Source of the DNA: CAZUGH01 sp964619785
GTDB lineage: Bacteria > Bacillota > Clostridia > Lachnospirales > Lachnospiraceae
Reading direction: 5' to 3'
DNA: 64,000 nucleotides
Assembly (NCBI GenBank): GCA_964619785.1
Contig: CAZUGH010000003.1
Coordinates: 1-64,000, forward strand
The notes beneath the pieces are model-generated. The model searched no databases and was not told the origin of the DNA. It saw nothing but the letters and a program-made list of their open reading frames with translations. Every line of letters starts with the position of its first letter. The stretch's first letter is position 1. Shown here piece by piece: positions 24,833 to 32,787 of the stretch. The position numbers were made by a program, and so were the translations under genes.

Positions 24833-25813
24833 TTACTTCGTCACTGTATAGCATTTCACTGTTTGGTATTCGTTCACAGTCCCTGTATCTTTCCACTCCT
24901 TTAGTGTGGCAAGCGCCTGTGTCCCTAACTCGTCACTTTTTACCGTAATTGCGGATGCGATAATTCCTTTATCAATGGCATTTTGAATCTCATCATTGAC
25001 ATAAGACCCAACAATCTGTATCTGCCCGACTTTATTATAATCAATAACCGATTGATACGTATAAATCGTATCTGAAGCTGATAAGCATACAATGATATCT
25101 GGAACATTTGTCTTTCTCAAAAGCAATTCACGAATCACCTTCTCCACTTCAAATTGCTTCGTTGAAGGGAGTGACAAAGTATCCATCTTGATTGTTGTAT
25201 TTTTCAATGCACCTTGTATTCCACTCAATATCATCTTTTGAGTTACCGTTTTTTCTTTTGTATTCAGCAAGACACAGACGTTACTTTTATCTGTTGGCGC
25301 CAGCGTAACAATCTGTTCTCCATACTTTTTTCCCAAGTCATAACTGTTCACACCAACAAAAGAGGTCTCGCCTCCCTGTTTCGAATTCGTCAACATAGTA
25401 ACCACCGGAATTCCCTTGTTTGTTGCTTCCTCTATCTCAGCTTCTACATCAGCACCAGATGCACTTAACAAGATTCCATCAACTTTCGAGGCAATCGCTA
25501 TTCTCATATAATCCTGTACCGAATATTCTTCCGCTAAATCCTGCCCAATGTACTCGACATAGATATCTTGTTCTTCTCCAGCTTCCCTAGCTGCTTCGTA
25601 AACGCTCTTCCAATAACTATCTTGCGAATCCGCAGCAATAAAACCGTAGTGATATGAATATTCCTTGGCTGAACCTGTATTATTATAATTATCCTCTTGA
25701 AGTTTCGTGCTTAGCACTCGATAACTAACCCCTACAATGATGATGACTAAAAGAAGACACGTCATTGTACCAACTAGAATTGGGTGCCACTGCAAGTGAC
25801 GTTTCTGTTTCAT
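24833..25813 (-). CDS. Membrane-anchored sugar-binding sensor protein (XylFII-like)
   Basis: About 326 residues. A basic N-terminus and one uncleaved-looking TM helix (about 12-34, LVGTMTCLLLVIIIVG) lack a lipobox. A type I periplasmic-binding domain follows (YGFIAADSQDSYWKSVY, VDGILLSASGADVEAEI, GIPVVTMLTNS, IVGSYVND). It lacks the ChvE-type Asp-Arg motif, so the ligand may differ. The start at 25813 is set by GGAGG five bases upstream. It is first in the operon with the kinase, regulator and lipoprotein. The likely role is ligand sensing for the adjacent kinase rather than transport. Confidence 0.85.
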   Translation of the reverse strand: MKQKRHLQWHPILVGTMTCLLLVIIIVGVSYRVLSTKLQEDNYNNTGSAKEYSYHYGFIAADSQDSYWKSVYEAAREAGEEQDIYVEYIGQDLAEEYSVQDYMRIAIASKVDGILLSASGADVEAEIEEATNKGIPVVTMLTNSKQGGETSFVGVNSYDLGKKYGEQIVTLAPTDKSNVCVLLNTKEKTVTQKMILSGIQGALKNTTIKMDTLSLPSTKQFEVEKVIRELLLRKTNVPDIIVCLSASDTIYTYQSVIDYNKVGQIQIVGSYVNDEIQNAIDKGIIASAITVKSDELGTQALATLKEWKDTGTVNEYQTVKCYTVTK

Positions 25814-25833
25814 CTCTACCTCCATGCCGAACA

Positions 25834-25862
25834 TTTTAACTTTATTTTACTACAGAGTGCAA
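25834..25862 (-). promoter_or_regulatory. Candidate promoter of the sensor operon
   Basis: TTGCAC (25857-25862), 17 bases and TTAAAA (25834-25839) on the minus strand, about 20 bases upstream of the XylFII-like start. The -35 abuts the preceding terminator's U tract. Confidence 0.5.
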
Positions 25863-25887
25863 AAAAAGGACAGATAATTTTCTGTCC
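25861..25887 (-). terminator. Terminator of the CUT1 transporter/regulator operon
   Basis: A six-base stem GGACAG/CTGTCC (25868-25873 with 25882-25887) with an eight-base loop, followed on the minus strand by T7. It lies 27 bases after the response-regulator stop. Confidence 0.8.
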
Positions 25888-25913
25888 CTCTCTTGATATG
25901 AAACCATTACAAT

Positions 25914-26636
25914 TTATGACTGAGCCATCTCTGAGTATGACTTTCCTGTATACTTTTTAAAACACTTACTAAAATAATTAGGATCTGGAATTCCCACCTC
26001 TTTTGCCGTGATATACATAAGCATCTTCTTCTTGGCACATTCTATCGCATGCTCCATTCGACACTTGGCAATATAATCAAGTACATTCATACCCGTACTC
26101 GACTTAAATCGGCGGCTCAGATAACTCGAATTATACCCAAACTTCTGTGACAGAAATCGCAGGTTCAATTCCTTATTCTTATAATAGCATTGTATATATT
26201 CTTCAATTTTATGCATATCCTTCGGTTGATATATCGGTATGGGGTCTTCCTCTGCTTTCATATTATCTAGTTCTTTTGATAACTTTTCGCAAGTGCCTTC
26301 AATATCTAATCGTGCAATTGGCTTTAGCAAGTATTCAGCAACTCCAATTCCTACACATTCTCTAGCATAGGTAAACTCATCAAATGCAGTTAGTACCACA
26401 ATCTTCATCCTCGGATATCTCTTAATCGCAAGTTTTGAGAACTCGATACCATCCATAAATGGCATCTTGATATCCACAAAAGCGATATCTGGCTGTAATG
26501 AATCAATTGTATTGATGGCTTCAATCCCACTAGCTGCTTCTCCTACAACTTCAAGTCCGAACTTTTCCCAATCCACCATAGCTTTTAGAAGACTTCTCAT
26601 GGACTTTTCATCATCAATTACCATTACTTTATACAT
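25914..26636 (-). CDS. Short YesN-type response regulator, AraC-type DNA binding
   Basis: About 240 residues. The receiver has VMVIDDEKSMRSL, phospho-acceptor Asp in AFVDIKMPFMDG, and Lys in YLLKPIARL. A short linker leads to the AraC domain (NLRFLSQKFGYNSSYLSRRFK, AKEVGIPDPNYFSKCFKKYTG). It lacks the long middle region of the regulator at 21730. The start at 26636 has GGAGG six bases upstream. It overlaps the histidine-kinase gene by 13 bases. It presumably controls the CUT1 transporter operon in which it lies. Confidence 0.92.
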   Translation of the reverse strand: MYKVMVIDDEKSMRSLLKAMVDWEKFGLEVVGEAASGIEAINTIDSLQPDIAFVDIKMPFMDGIEFSKLAIKRYPRMKIVVLTAFDEFTYARECVGIGVAEYLLKPIARLDIEGTCEKLSKELDNMKAEEDPIPIYQPKDMHKIEEYIQCYYKNKELNLRFLSQKFGYNSSYLSRRFKSSTGMNVLDYIAKCRMEHAIECAKKKMLMYITAKEVGIPDPNYFSKCFKKYTGKSYSEMAQS

Positions 26637-28321
26637 GCCAATCCTCCTTCTAAGGGCAAATGAAGGCATACCTCACAATACTCACCCTCAATACTATTAA
26701 TCTCAAATACATCTTCCTTTTTGTAGTAGTATTGGATACGTCGTATCGTACCCATAATTCCAAAACTACTTGTATCCTTCTTCTCTAACAGCTTCTGCAT
26801 CTGCTCTTTACTCATGCCAACACCGGTATCATAGACACGTATTACAAGTTCATCTTCTTCATGACAAATAGAAACACGTATCACACCCTTCTGGCCTTTT
26901 AATCGAACACCATGATAAATAGAATTCTCAACTAAAGGTTGTAATATCAATCTTGGTACACGAATATTCTCCAAACCTTCTTCAATCTCGTACTCATCTT
27001 CAAATACATCTTCATAACGATTCTTTTGAAGCTTAAGATAGCTCTGAACAATCTCAATCTCCTGTGCTAATGGAATATCAATACTTCCTTTACTTAGGAA
27101 GCGACGATAGAAATTACCCAACGTCTCTAGCATATCATAAACCTTCTCCGGTTGGTTCTCCAATGCCATAAATCGAATCGTATCAAGTGTATTATATAGA
27201 AAGTGTGGTTTAATCTGTTCCTGAAGAGCGTCCATCTCCGCCTTCTGCAGGTTCTTCTCTTGCTGGATCAATTCTTCAATCAGTTGATTAATCTCAATCA
27301 ACATCGCATTATAACTATTCTTCAAATGTCCGATTTCATCATCGCCAATTTCCATACTGACCCGATGCAACCATCCATTCTGAACCTCTGACATACTGTC
27401 AACTAAGGTATGTATTGGTTTTGTTACATGATGGACAATATATGAATTAACATAGAACATGCAAAAAATCACAAGTAGTACACCAATTATCATACCAATT
27501 GCCATCTTCACTGATAAACCACGCCACAATTCAACTTCAGACCATATCGCCAAGACAAAATCTGTTCCCGCAATCTTCTCATATCGAATAATATCTTCTC
27601 GAAATATTCCTCTATGAATACGCGAATCGTGTTGCGCCATCGCATTCTTTGTAGAAAAAAGTTCTGGTTTATCACTATCAAGCATATAACCACTGCCATC
27701 AAAGATAGCAAAATGATTCTTTTTATCCGCAATTGGCTCATACGTCTGTCCAAACAGATTATGTGAAACACTAATCGCAAGATAACCGAGTTGTCGTTGC
27801 GTATTCGTATCATTCACTTGTCGAACAAAGGTAATCAATTGATCGGTCGGCACAGAAAAGTATTGTTCGCGATTAGACTTGATTACATATCCGCCCTTCT
27901 TGTCATCTACTTCTTCTAGCCACTTACTGTAGAAAATCCCGTCCACATCAATCCCCATTACACCAACCCCCGTGTTGGCATAACGACGATCCTTGCGGAA
28001 TATCGTAACATAACATGGTATGTCAAAAGTATACAATACATCATATACATCTTGAACTGCTTCTTTATTACTACCTGCTGCCACCTGCTCCTGCCTCAGA
28101 TATGATGTAATACCATTCCGAAGCATCAATAGATGGCTGATACTATTTAGATTTTCTATTGATCTCTCATAATTCTCTGTTACTGTGTTTCGATTGCTTT
28201 GTTCCTTTTCAATAACATTTTCCTCCATCTTCGTCTGTAAGATGATATAGAAAATACCAAAGCAGAACAAAACGCAAATCCCCATCATGATTAAAAATAA
28301 CTTTCGTATTTTTCGTTGCAA
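26624..28321 (-). CDS. Sensor histidine kinase, YesM type, with extracellular Cache-like domain
   Basis: About 565 residues. TM1 (about 10-31), an extracellular Cache-like sensor of about 250 residues, TM2, HAMP, then the His_kinase with His in QIKPHFLYNTLDTIRFMALE. The ATPase domain has LQPLVENSIYHGV, YDTGVGM and SSFGIMGTIRRIQYYY. I place the start at the TTG at 28321, nine bases after AGGAGG, giving MLQRKIRKLFLIMMG, a typical opening. A longer frame to 28387 would run through that site and a -10 box. It is last but one in the CUT1 operon. A kinase next to an importer and AraC regulator usually senses the imported oligosaccharide. Confidence 0.9.
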   Translation of the reverse strand: MQRKIRKLFLIMMGICVLFCFGIFYIILQTKMEENVIEKEQSNRNTVTENYERSIENLNSISHLLMLRNGITSYLRQEQVAAGSNKEAVQDVYDVLYTFDIPCYVTIFRKDRRYANTGVGVMGIDVDGIFYSKWLEEVDDKKGGYVIKSNREQYFSVPTDQLITFVRQVNDTNTQRQLGYLAISVSHNLFGQTYEPIADKKNHFAIFDGSGYMLDSDKPELFSTKNAMAQHDSRIHRGIFREDIIRYEKIAGTDFVLAIWSEVELWRGLSVKMAIGMIIGVLLVIFCMFYVNSYIVHHVTKPIHTLVDSMSEVQNGWLHRVSMEIGDDEIGHLKNSYNAMLIEINQLIEELIQQEKNLQKAEMDALQEQIKPHFLYNTLDTIRFMALENQPEKVYDMLETLGNFYRRFLSKGSIDIPLAQEIEIVQSYLKLQKNRYEDVFEDEYEIEEGLENIRVPRLILQPLVENSIYHGVRLKGQKGVIRVSICHEEDELVIRVYDTGVGMSKEQMQKLLEKKDTSSFGIMGTIRRIQYYYKKEDVFEINSIEGEYCEVCLHLPLEGGLACIK

Positions 28322-28361
28322 CCCCCTAGACCTCCTCCTGTCTCTTATGCGGTGCAACTTT

Positions 28362-28390
28362 ATTATAACATTTTTCCTATCAAACATCTA
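28362..28390 (-). promoter_or_regulatory. Possible internal promoter for the kinase/regulator pair
   Basis: A perfect TATAAT (28362-28367) lies 17 bases from a poor -35 (TAGATG, 28385-28390), at the end of the permease gene. It may let the sensor pair be made when the transporter promoter is off. Confidence 0.35.
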
Positions 28391-29215
28391 CCCCTTAATT
28401 GCTCCTGCCATTAAACTCTCTTGAATTTTCTTACTCATAAAAATATACAAGATTAGCGTTGGGAAAGTGGCAATAACTAACCCGGCTCCAATCGGACCCC
28501 ATTTCGTCGTATATGAACCGGACAATGCCTGAATACCAACAGATAGTGTTCGATATTTTTCATCACTAATAAAAATAACAGCAAACATCAATTCATTCCA
28601 CGCCTGTAGAAAGGTAAAAATAGCAACGGTAGAGAGTGCTGGCTTCATCAGTGGTACAACAATCCTCCGGAAAATTCCGAACACACTACAACCATCAATA
28701 CAAGCCGCTTCTTCTAGTTCACGCGGTATATTTTCAACAAAACTCTGACAAATCATAATAGCCATCGCCAATGCAAATGCTGTGTAAGGAATAATCAAAG
28801 CCTGATATGAATTGGTCATTTTTAAATTTCTTAAGATAATGAATACAGGAAGAATCGCTGCATGAATTGGAACGGTAAGTCCTAACATAAAAACATTATT
28901 TACTACTTTTCTACCTTTCCACTCCATTCTAGATAATGCATAGGTAGCCATCAGTGCACAAAATATCGTTAATGCAATTGTCACAAATGTAACTACTGTA
29001 CTATTGAAGAAATACTGCCCCATATTACCTACATTGATCGCTTCGTCATAATTAGACCATAACCAATCTTTGGGAATCCCAATAATATTTTCTCCGAAAA
29101 TCTCATCGTTGCTCTTTAATGAGAAAGTAAACATCCAATAAATCGGGAACAGATTAATCAACGCCCACAAACCTAAAAATGTATACGATACTGCTTTTTT
29201 GCCATTACGAGCCAT
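28388..29215 (-). CDS. CUT1 sugar ABC transporter permease (MalG-like)
   Basis: 275 residues with six TM helices. The EAA loop that contacts the ATPase is clear (ELEEAACIDGCSVFGIFRRIVVPLMKPAL). It is the second permease of a CUT1 oligosaccharide importer with the genes at 29217 and 30231. The N-terminal TFLGLWALINLFPIYWMFTFSLKS is typical. No ATPase gene is present here; CUT1 systems often share one MsmX-type ATPase encoded elsewhere (known for Firmicutes). A good GGAGG precedes the ATG. The substrate is unknown; xylo- or arabino-oligosaccharides fit the enzymes nearby. Confidence 0.94.
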   Translation of the reverse strand: MARNGKKAVSYTFLGLWALINLFPIYWMFTFSLKSNDEIFGENIIGIPKDWLWSNYDEAINVGNMGQYFFNSTVVTFVTIALTIFCALMATYALSRMEWKGRKVVNNVFMLGLTVPIHAAILPVFIILRNLKMTNSYQALIIPYTAFALAMAIMICQSFVENIPRELEEAACIDGCSVFGIFRRIVVPLMKPALSTVAIFTFLQAWNELMFAVIFISDEKYRTLSVGIQALSGSYTTKWGPIGAGLVIATFPTLILYIFMSKKIQESLMAGAIKG

Positions 29216-29216
29216 A

Positions 29217-30098
29217 CTAATCCACCTCCGTTTTGAAAACTTTCTTAATCAAGATTGCAAAGAAGAAACATAAGAAAATGATAAACATAGCAATCGAACT
29301 ACCAAATCCATACCTTCCTCTCGAGAAAATCATGCTAATCATCTGTGTACTTGGTACCTCACTTGCATGTGCCGGCCCACCATTTGTCAATACATAAATC
29401 AAATCAAATGCCTTCAAGGAACCTGTCACTGCAAAAATAACACACATTCGAATCACTGGCTTAATCATCGGAATGACAACATAACGATTCAGTTGTCCCT
29501 GTGATGCTCCATCAATTCTCGCCGCTTCACTAACATCTGGCGGCAAACTCTTGATACCAGCGTACATCAAAAGCATGTGATAACCAACATATTGCCACAA
29601 CATCGGAATAAAGCAGGCAAGTAATGCTGTATTCTGTTCTCCTAGCCAGGTGTGACACCATGACTCTAGTCCAACTGTTCGTAAAAAAGTATTAACAATA
29701 CCATACTGCGGATTGTAAATCTTGGACCATAACTGACCAATTACTGTCGTTGATAATAACACGGGAATAAAGAAAACAGACATGAAAAATCTTTCTCCCT
29801 TAATGCCTTTGCCTAATGTCAATGCCAACAATAGTGCTAATGGTAACTGAATAAATACTGACATCCCTGCGAACAAGAATGCATTTCCCAGTGTCTTAGC
29901 AAAACCGACTGACGGATTGGTAAATAACTCTATGTAATTCTTAATACCAACAAATGTCCCATCTGTAAAACCATTCCAATCCAGCAAACTATAGTATGCT
30001 GACATAAAGATTGGAATAATGATAATAACCGTGAACAAAAGAGTTGCTGGTAACATAAATATTAAAATCGCTAATTTATTTTGTCTAACTCGATTCAT
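29217..30098 (-). CDS. CUT1 sugar ABC transporter permease (MalF/UgpA-like)
   Basis: 293 residues with six TM helices and the EAA loop VSEAARIDGASQGQLNRYVVIPMIKPV. Its partner MalG-like gene starts immediately downstream, so the two are co-translated. It lies downstream of the solute-binding protein gene and an intervening hairpin. The opening (NKLAILIFMLPATLLFTVIIIIPIFMSAYYSL) is standard for this subunit. Confidence 0.94.
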   Translation of the reverse strand: MNRVRQNKLAILIFMLPATLLFTVIIIIPIFMSAYYSLLDWNGFTDGTFVGIKNYIELFTNPSVGFAKTLGNAFLFAGMSVFIQLPLALLLALTLGKGIKGERFFMSVFFIPVLLSTTVIGQLWSKIYNPQYGIVNTFLRTVGLESWCHTWLGEQNTALLACFIPMLWQYVGYHMLLMYAGIKSLPPDVSEAARIDGASQGQLNRYVVIPMIKPVIRMCVIFAVTGSLKAFDLIYVLTNGGPAHASEVPSTQMISMIFSRGRYGFGSSIAMFIIFLCFFFAILIKKVFKTEVD

Positions 30099-30136
30099 CT
30101 CATCCTCATTTCTGTTGCCCTATGGCACGCTTGCTT

Positions 30137-30194
30137 AAAAAAAGAAACGTCCCAAAACCAATACCAATTATGGTTCTCTTTCTGGAACGTTTCT
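30137..30194 (-). terminator. Attenuating terminator between the binding protein and permease genes
   Basis: On the minus strand an eleven-base stem (30143-30153 with 30184-30194, one wobble/mismatch) is followed by T7. It lies in the 132-base gap between the SBP gene and the first permease. Partial read-through would give excess binding protein, which is usual for such operons. Confidence 0.8.
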
Positions 30195-30230
30195 CATTTT
30201 TATATCATAGCAACCAAACCAGTATATTCA

Positions 30231-31514
30231 TTACTGCTTTAGCTGACCATCCATGCTCTCAACAAACTTCTGTGGAGTAAGATCCCCTGAATACAGTGAC
30301 TGTAACAGTGTCAGATACTCGCCAGCGCTGTCTGAATCAAGCAGCGTATCGAACCATAATGTATAAGATGTTGCACCAGATGCTAATTCAGTTACTTCCT
30401 GAGTTAATTTTGGTACATCCTTCGTATCATAATCAACCTTCCATGCTGGAATTCCTGCACCACTAAGGTATGCATATTTAGAAACGCCCTTAGTAATCTC
30501 AAATGCTGCAGCTGCTGCCATATCTTTGTGCTCTGTGCCAGCTGAAACCATAAGTGTATCAGAACCACCACCCATGAAATCAGTAATCTTAGCGTTCGTA
30601 TCATTCACTACTGGAATTGGAGCTACTGAGAAGTTCTCAGGTTTCTTGGCATCTGTAATAATAGAGCCGCCCATCCAACTTCCTGTGAAGTACATAGGAA
30701 CCTTTTCTTTGTAGAACTCTGCACTAGCTTCATCGTTAGATACACCAGTTGCGCCTTCAGCAAATGCCTTCATGTCTACTAATTCCTTGATACAAGTAGC
30801 TGACTTTAAGAAATCGGGATCGTTGTAGCTCTGTCCCTGCTTCAAAAGCGCTTTTGCAAGCTTGTCAGGGCCAACAGACTTCAGTGTCAATGCATCATGA
30901 AGCATAGCTAATACCCATGTATCCTTAACACTTGTTCCAATTGGTGTAATACCCGCATCTACAAACTTCTTACATACTGCTTTGAAATCATCCCAAGTAG
31001 TAGGTACTTCTACGCCCTGCTTCTTGAACATCTCTTTGTTGTACCACATAACTGATACTGGTGTACATGTTACTGATCCATATAACTTACCATCATATGT
31101 ATCATTAACCAATGCTGCCTGAGAAAGATCTGCTGAATAGTTTTTGTAATAGTCATCTAAGCAAAGAACCTTGCCTGACTGTACAAAAGACTCTGAAAAA
31201 CCGCCTGCCCATGTAAAGAATACATCTGGCAATTCATTCGCCGATACTGCAGCTTTGATCTTGGTCTTGTAGGACTCATTCTCAAATGTCTTCATATCAA
31301 TCTTAACACCTGGGTGAGCCGCTTCAAAATCCTTGATTGCTTCCAAATAAGGCTTGTGGAAAGAATCACTCTCTGTTGCGATGGTCCACATCGTAAGTGT
31401 AATGTCCCCATCTTTCTTGGTTTCGCCTTCTTTACTTTCTGTACTGCCACAACCAGCTAACATAGTCATAACAAGAACTAGAATAAGTAGAAGTGCACTA
31501 ATTCGTTTTTTCAT
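30231..31514 (-). CDS. CUT1 extracellular solute-binding lipoprotein
   Basis: 427 residues with a lipoprotein signal (LVLVMTMLAGCG, Cys about 22) and the family 1 solute-binding fold (ITLTMWTIATESDSFHKPYLEAIKDFEAAHPGVKIDMKTF, then PDVFFTWAGGF and VMWYNKEMFKKQGVEVPTTWDDF). These features indicate an oligosaccharide receptor. AAGGAGA precedes the ATG. It leads the operon SBP, two permeases, kinase, regulator. The ligand cannot be read from the sequence; a plant-wall oligosaccharide is plausible given the neighbours. Confidence 0.94.
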   Translation of the reverse strand: MKKRISALLLILVLVMTMLAGCGSTESKEGETKKDGDITLTMWTIATESDSFHKPYLEAIKDFEAAHPGVKIDMKTFENESYKTKIKAAVSANELPDVFFTWAGGFSESFVQSGKVLCLDDYYKNYSADLSQAALVNDTYDGKLYGSVTCTPVSVMWYNKEMFKKQGVEVPTTWDDFKAVCKKFVDAGITPIGTSVKDTWVLAMLHDALTLKSVGPDKLAKALLKQGQSYNDPDFLKSATCIKELVDMKAFAEGATGVSNDEASAEFYKEKVPMYFTGSWMGGSIITDAKKPENFSVAPIPVVNDTNAKITDFMGGGSDTLMVSAGTEHKDMAAAAAFEITKGVSKYAYLSGAGIPAWKVDYDTKDVPKLTQEVTELASGATSYTLWFDTLLDSDSAGEYLTLLQSLYSGDLTPQKFVESMDGQLKQ

Positions 31515-31632
31515 ACCTATCTCCTTTTTGAATTATTTTGTAACCTAAATATAATATATTCTAAACAGAAAATGAATGGTCAAATTTTACCTCAATTAGC
31601 AAAATCTTGACATCCAGCCCAATGAGCCATGC

Positions 31633-31692
31633 GAACCAAGACACAAACAGTGCGTTGTGCTCGCACAAATGCACTCGTTTGTGTCTTGGTTC
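31633..31692. repeat. 60-base near-perfect palindrome (nested hairpins)
   Basis: A 16-base perfect inverted repeat GAACCAAGACACAAAC (31633-31648 with 31677-31692) encloses AGTGC/GCACT (31649-31653 with 31671-31675) and TTGTGC/GCACAA (31655-31660 with 31663-31668). It is non-coding and lacks a U tract. It looks like a repetitive extragenic palindrome or structured RNA element. Confidence 0.75.
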
Positions 31693-31694
31693 AT

Positions 31695-31749
31695 AGGGCG
31701 AAGCCCGTGACCGAGATGAAGCGCAGTGAAATCGAGGTCCATGGTTCAT
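31695..31749 (+). repeat. 55-base direct repeat, left copy, at the gap edge
   Basis: Begins AGGGCGAAGCCC (a small hairpin) and ends GGTCCATGGTTCAT. Identical to 31850-31904. It ends exactly at the first N. Confidence 0.95.
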
Positions 31750-31849
31750 NNNNNNNNNNNNNNNNNNNNNNNNNNNNNNNNNNNNNNNNNNNNNNNNNNN
31801 NNNNNNNNNNNNNNNNNNNNNNNNNNNNNNNNNNNNNNNNNNNNNNNNN
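31750..31849. other. Assembly gap (100 N)
   Basis: Exactly 100 undetermined bases, a conventional placeholder for a gap of unknown length. Both edges carry the same 55 bases, so the real distance may be zero, negative or several repeat units. Confidence 0.98.
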
Positions 31850-31904
31850 AGGGCGAAGCCCGTGACCGAGATGAAGCGCAGTGAAATCGAGGTCCATGGT
31901 TCAT
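31850..31904 (+). repeat. 55-base direct repeat, right copy, at the gap edge
   Basis: Identical to 31695-31749; starts directly after the last N. Confidence 0.95.
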
Positions 31905-31909
31905 CCCCT

Positions 31910-31967
31910 AAGTCAGTACCGCCAGCCAGGCGGCGTGCAAAACCTTGTTATTATGCACCACTGACTT
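31910..31967. repeat. Potential three-way-junction structure in non-coding DNA
   Basis: An outer perfect eight-base stem AAGTCAGT/ACTGACTT (31910-31917 with 31960-31967) encloses two side hairpins: CCGCC/GGCGG (31919-31923 with 31929-31933) and GTGCA/TGCAC (31935-31939 with 31954-31958). It lies 31 bases after the lytic transglycosylase stop on the minus strand but lacks a U tract. Confidence 0.6.
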
Positions 31968-31998
31968 GGCGCTACCTTCTAACGTAATTCAAGTTGTC

Positions 31999-32742
31999 TC
32001 ATCCAACACCTGTTGTTCCAAGCTCTAGATATCTGAGGTAAGCACCATAAGTCATGGTTACAGCATTGTCACCAGTTCCAACAACAATTGTACTATTGTT
32101 TTGTTCTTCTTCCGTTGCAGGGGTTGCTTTGTCTACAATGGTAGAATCTGTATTTTCTGTAGATGTCGGTACCGTCTTGTCTGGTACCGTCACTCCTTGT
32201 TTCATATATTTATTAATTATCTTGACATAATTCTGCGTTTCTTCATAAGGTGGTATTCCACCGTATTTTTTAACCGCTGATCCACCTGCATTATAGGCGG
32301 CGGCAGCTAGGTCGGTGTCTCCGCCAAAGGTCTTTAGGTGCGCGCCAAGGTATTTTGCTCCTGCCATGATATTCTCTTCCGGATCATAGGCATCTTTCAC
32401 ACCAAGAGACTTAGCGGTTGCTGGCATCAGTTGCATAATGCCTTGTGCACCACTCTTCGAAGTAGCATCTGTACGAAAATTCGACTCAGCCTTCGCAACT
32501 GCAATAAGAAAATTGTATGGTACATCATATGTTTCAGAAGCTTTTTTGAAAATTGAATCCAACTTTTCACTACCAGAACTTAATGATACAGTGGAAGCAG
32601 GCGCCTTCACAGTAACTGGTGTGGTTGCTTTCGTTGTATCTTCAAGCACTTTTTCAAAGGGAGTTATGGTCGTCTTCTGCTTTTTCGCGTCTGTTAATGA
32701 TGTTTGCATTCTTGTGGAATTGTTATCAATACTTTGTATCAT
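31999..32742 (-). CDS. Lytic transglycosylase, SLT domain, without signal peptide
   Basis: 247 residues. The SLT/lysozyme-like domain spans about 60-185 and holds the catalytic Glu in AVAKAESNFRTDATSKSGAQ followed by GIMQLMPATAKSLGV and LAAAAYNAGGSAVKKYGGIPPY. It cleaves the MurNAc-GlcNAc bond to make anhydro ends. The N-terminus (MIQSIDNNSTRMQTSLTDAKK, then FEKVLED) is polar with no signal peptide, which recalls flagellum-associated transglycosylases exported by another route. The C-terminal 60 residues are Thr-rich and end MTYGAYLRYLELG. GGAGG precedes the ATG. The flagellar link is inference. Confidence 0.9.
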   Translation of the reverse strand: MIQSIDNNSTRMQTSLTDAKKQKTTITPFEKVLEDTTKATTPVTVKAPASTVSLSSGSEKLDSIFKKASETYDVPYNFLIAVAKAESNFRTDATSKSGAQGIMQLMPATAKSLGVKDAYDPEENIMAGAKYLGAHLKTFGGDTDLAAAAYNAGGSAVKKYGGIPPYEETQNYVKIINKYMKQGVTVPDKTVPTSTENTDSTIVDKATPATEEEQNNSTIVVGTGDNAVTMTYGAYLRYLELGTTGVG

Positions 32743-32787
32743 ACATAGCTTCCTCCTCTCTCGTACTTGTCCTAATTATATCACAAT

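Noticed and set aside
31561..31897. Short frames in and around the N gap
   Set aside because: They depend on palindromic repeats and on the N run; no ribosome site and no protein-like composition.
31910..31967. Integron attC site or tRNA-like gene
   Set aside because: No integrase, no R'/R'' core sites, and the side arms do not form a tRNA cloverleaf with CCA-end or anticodon features.
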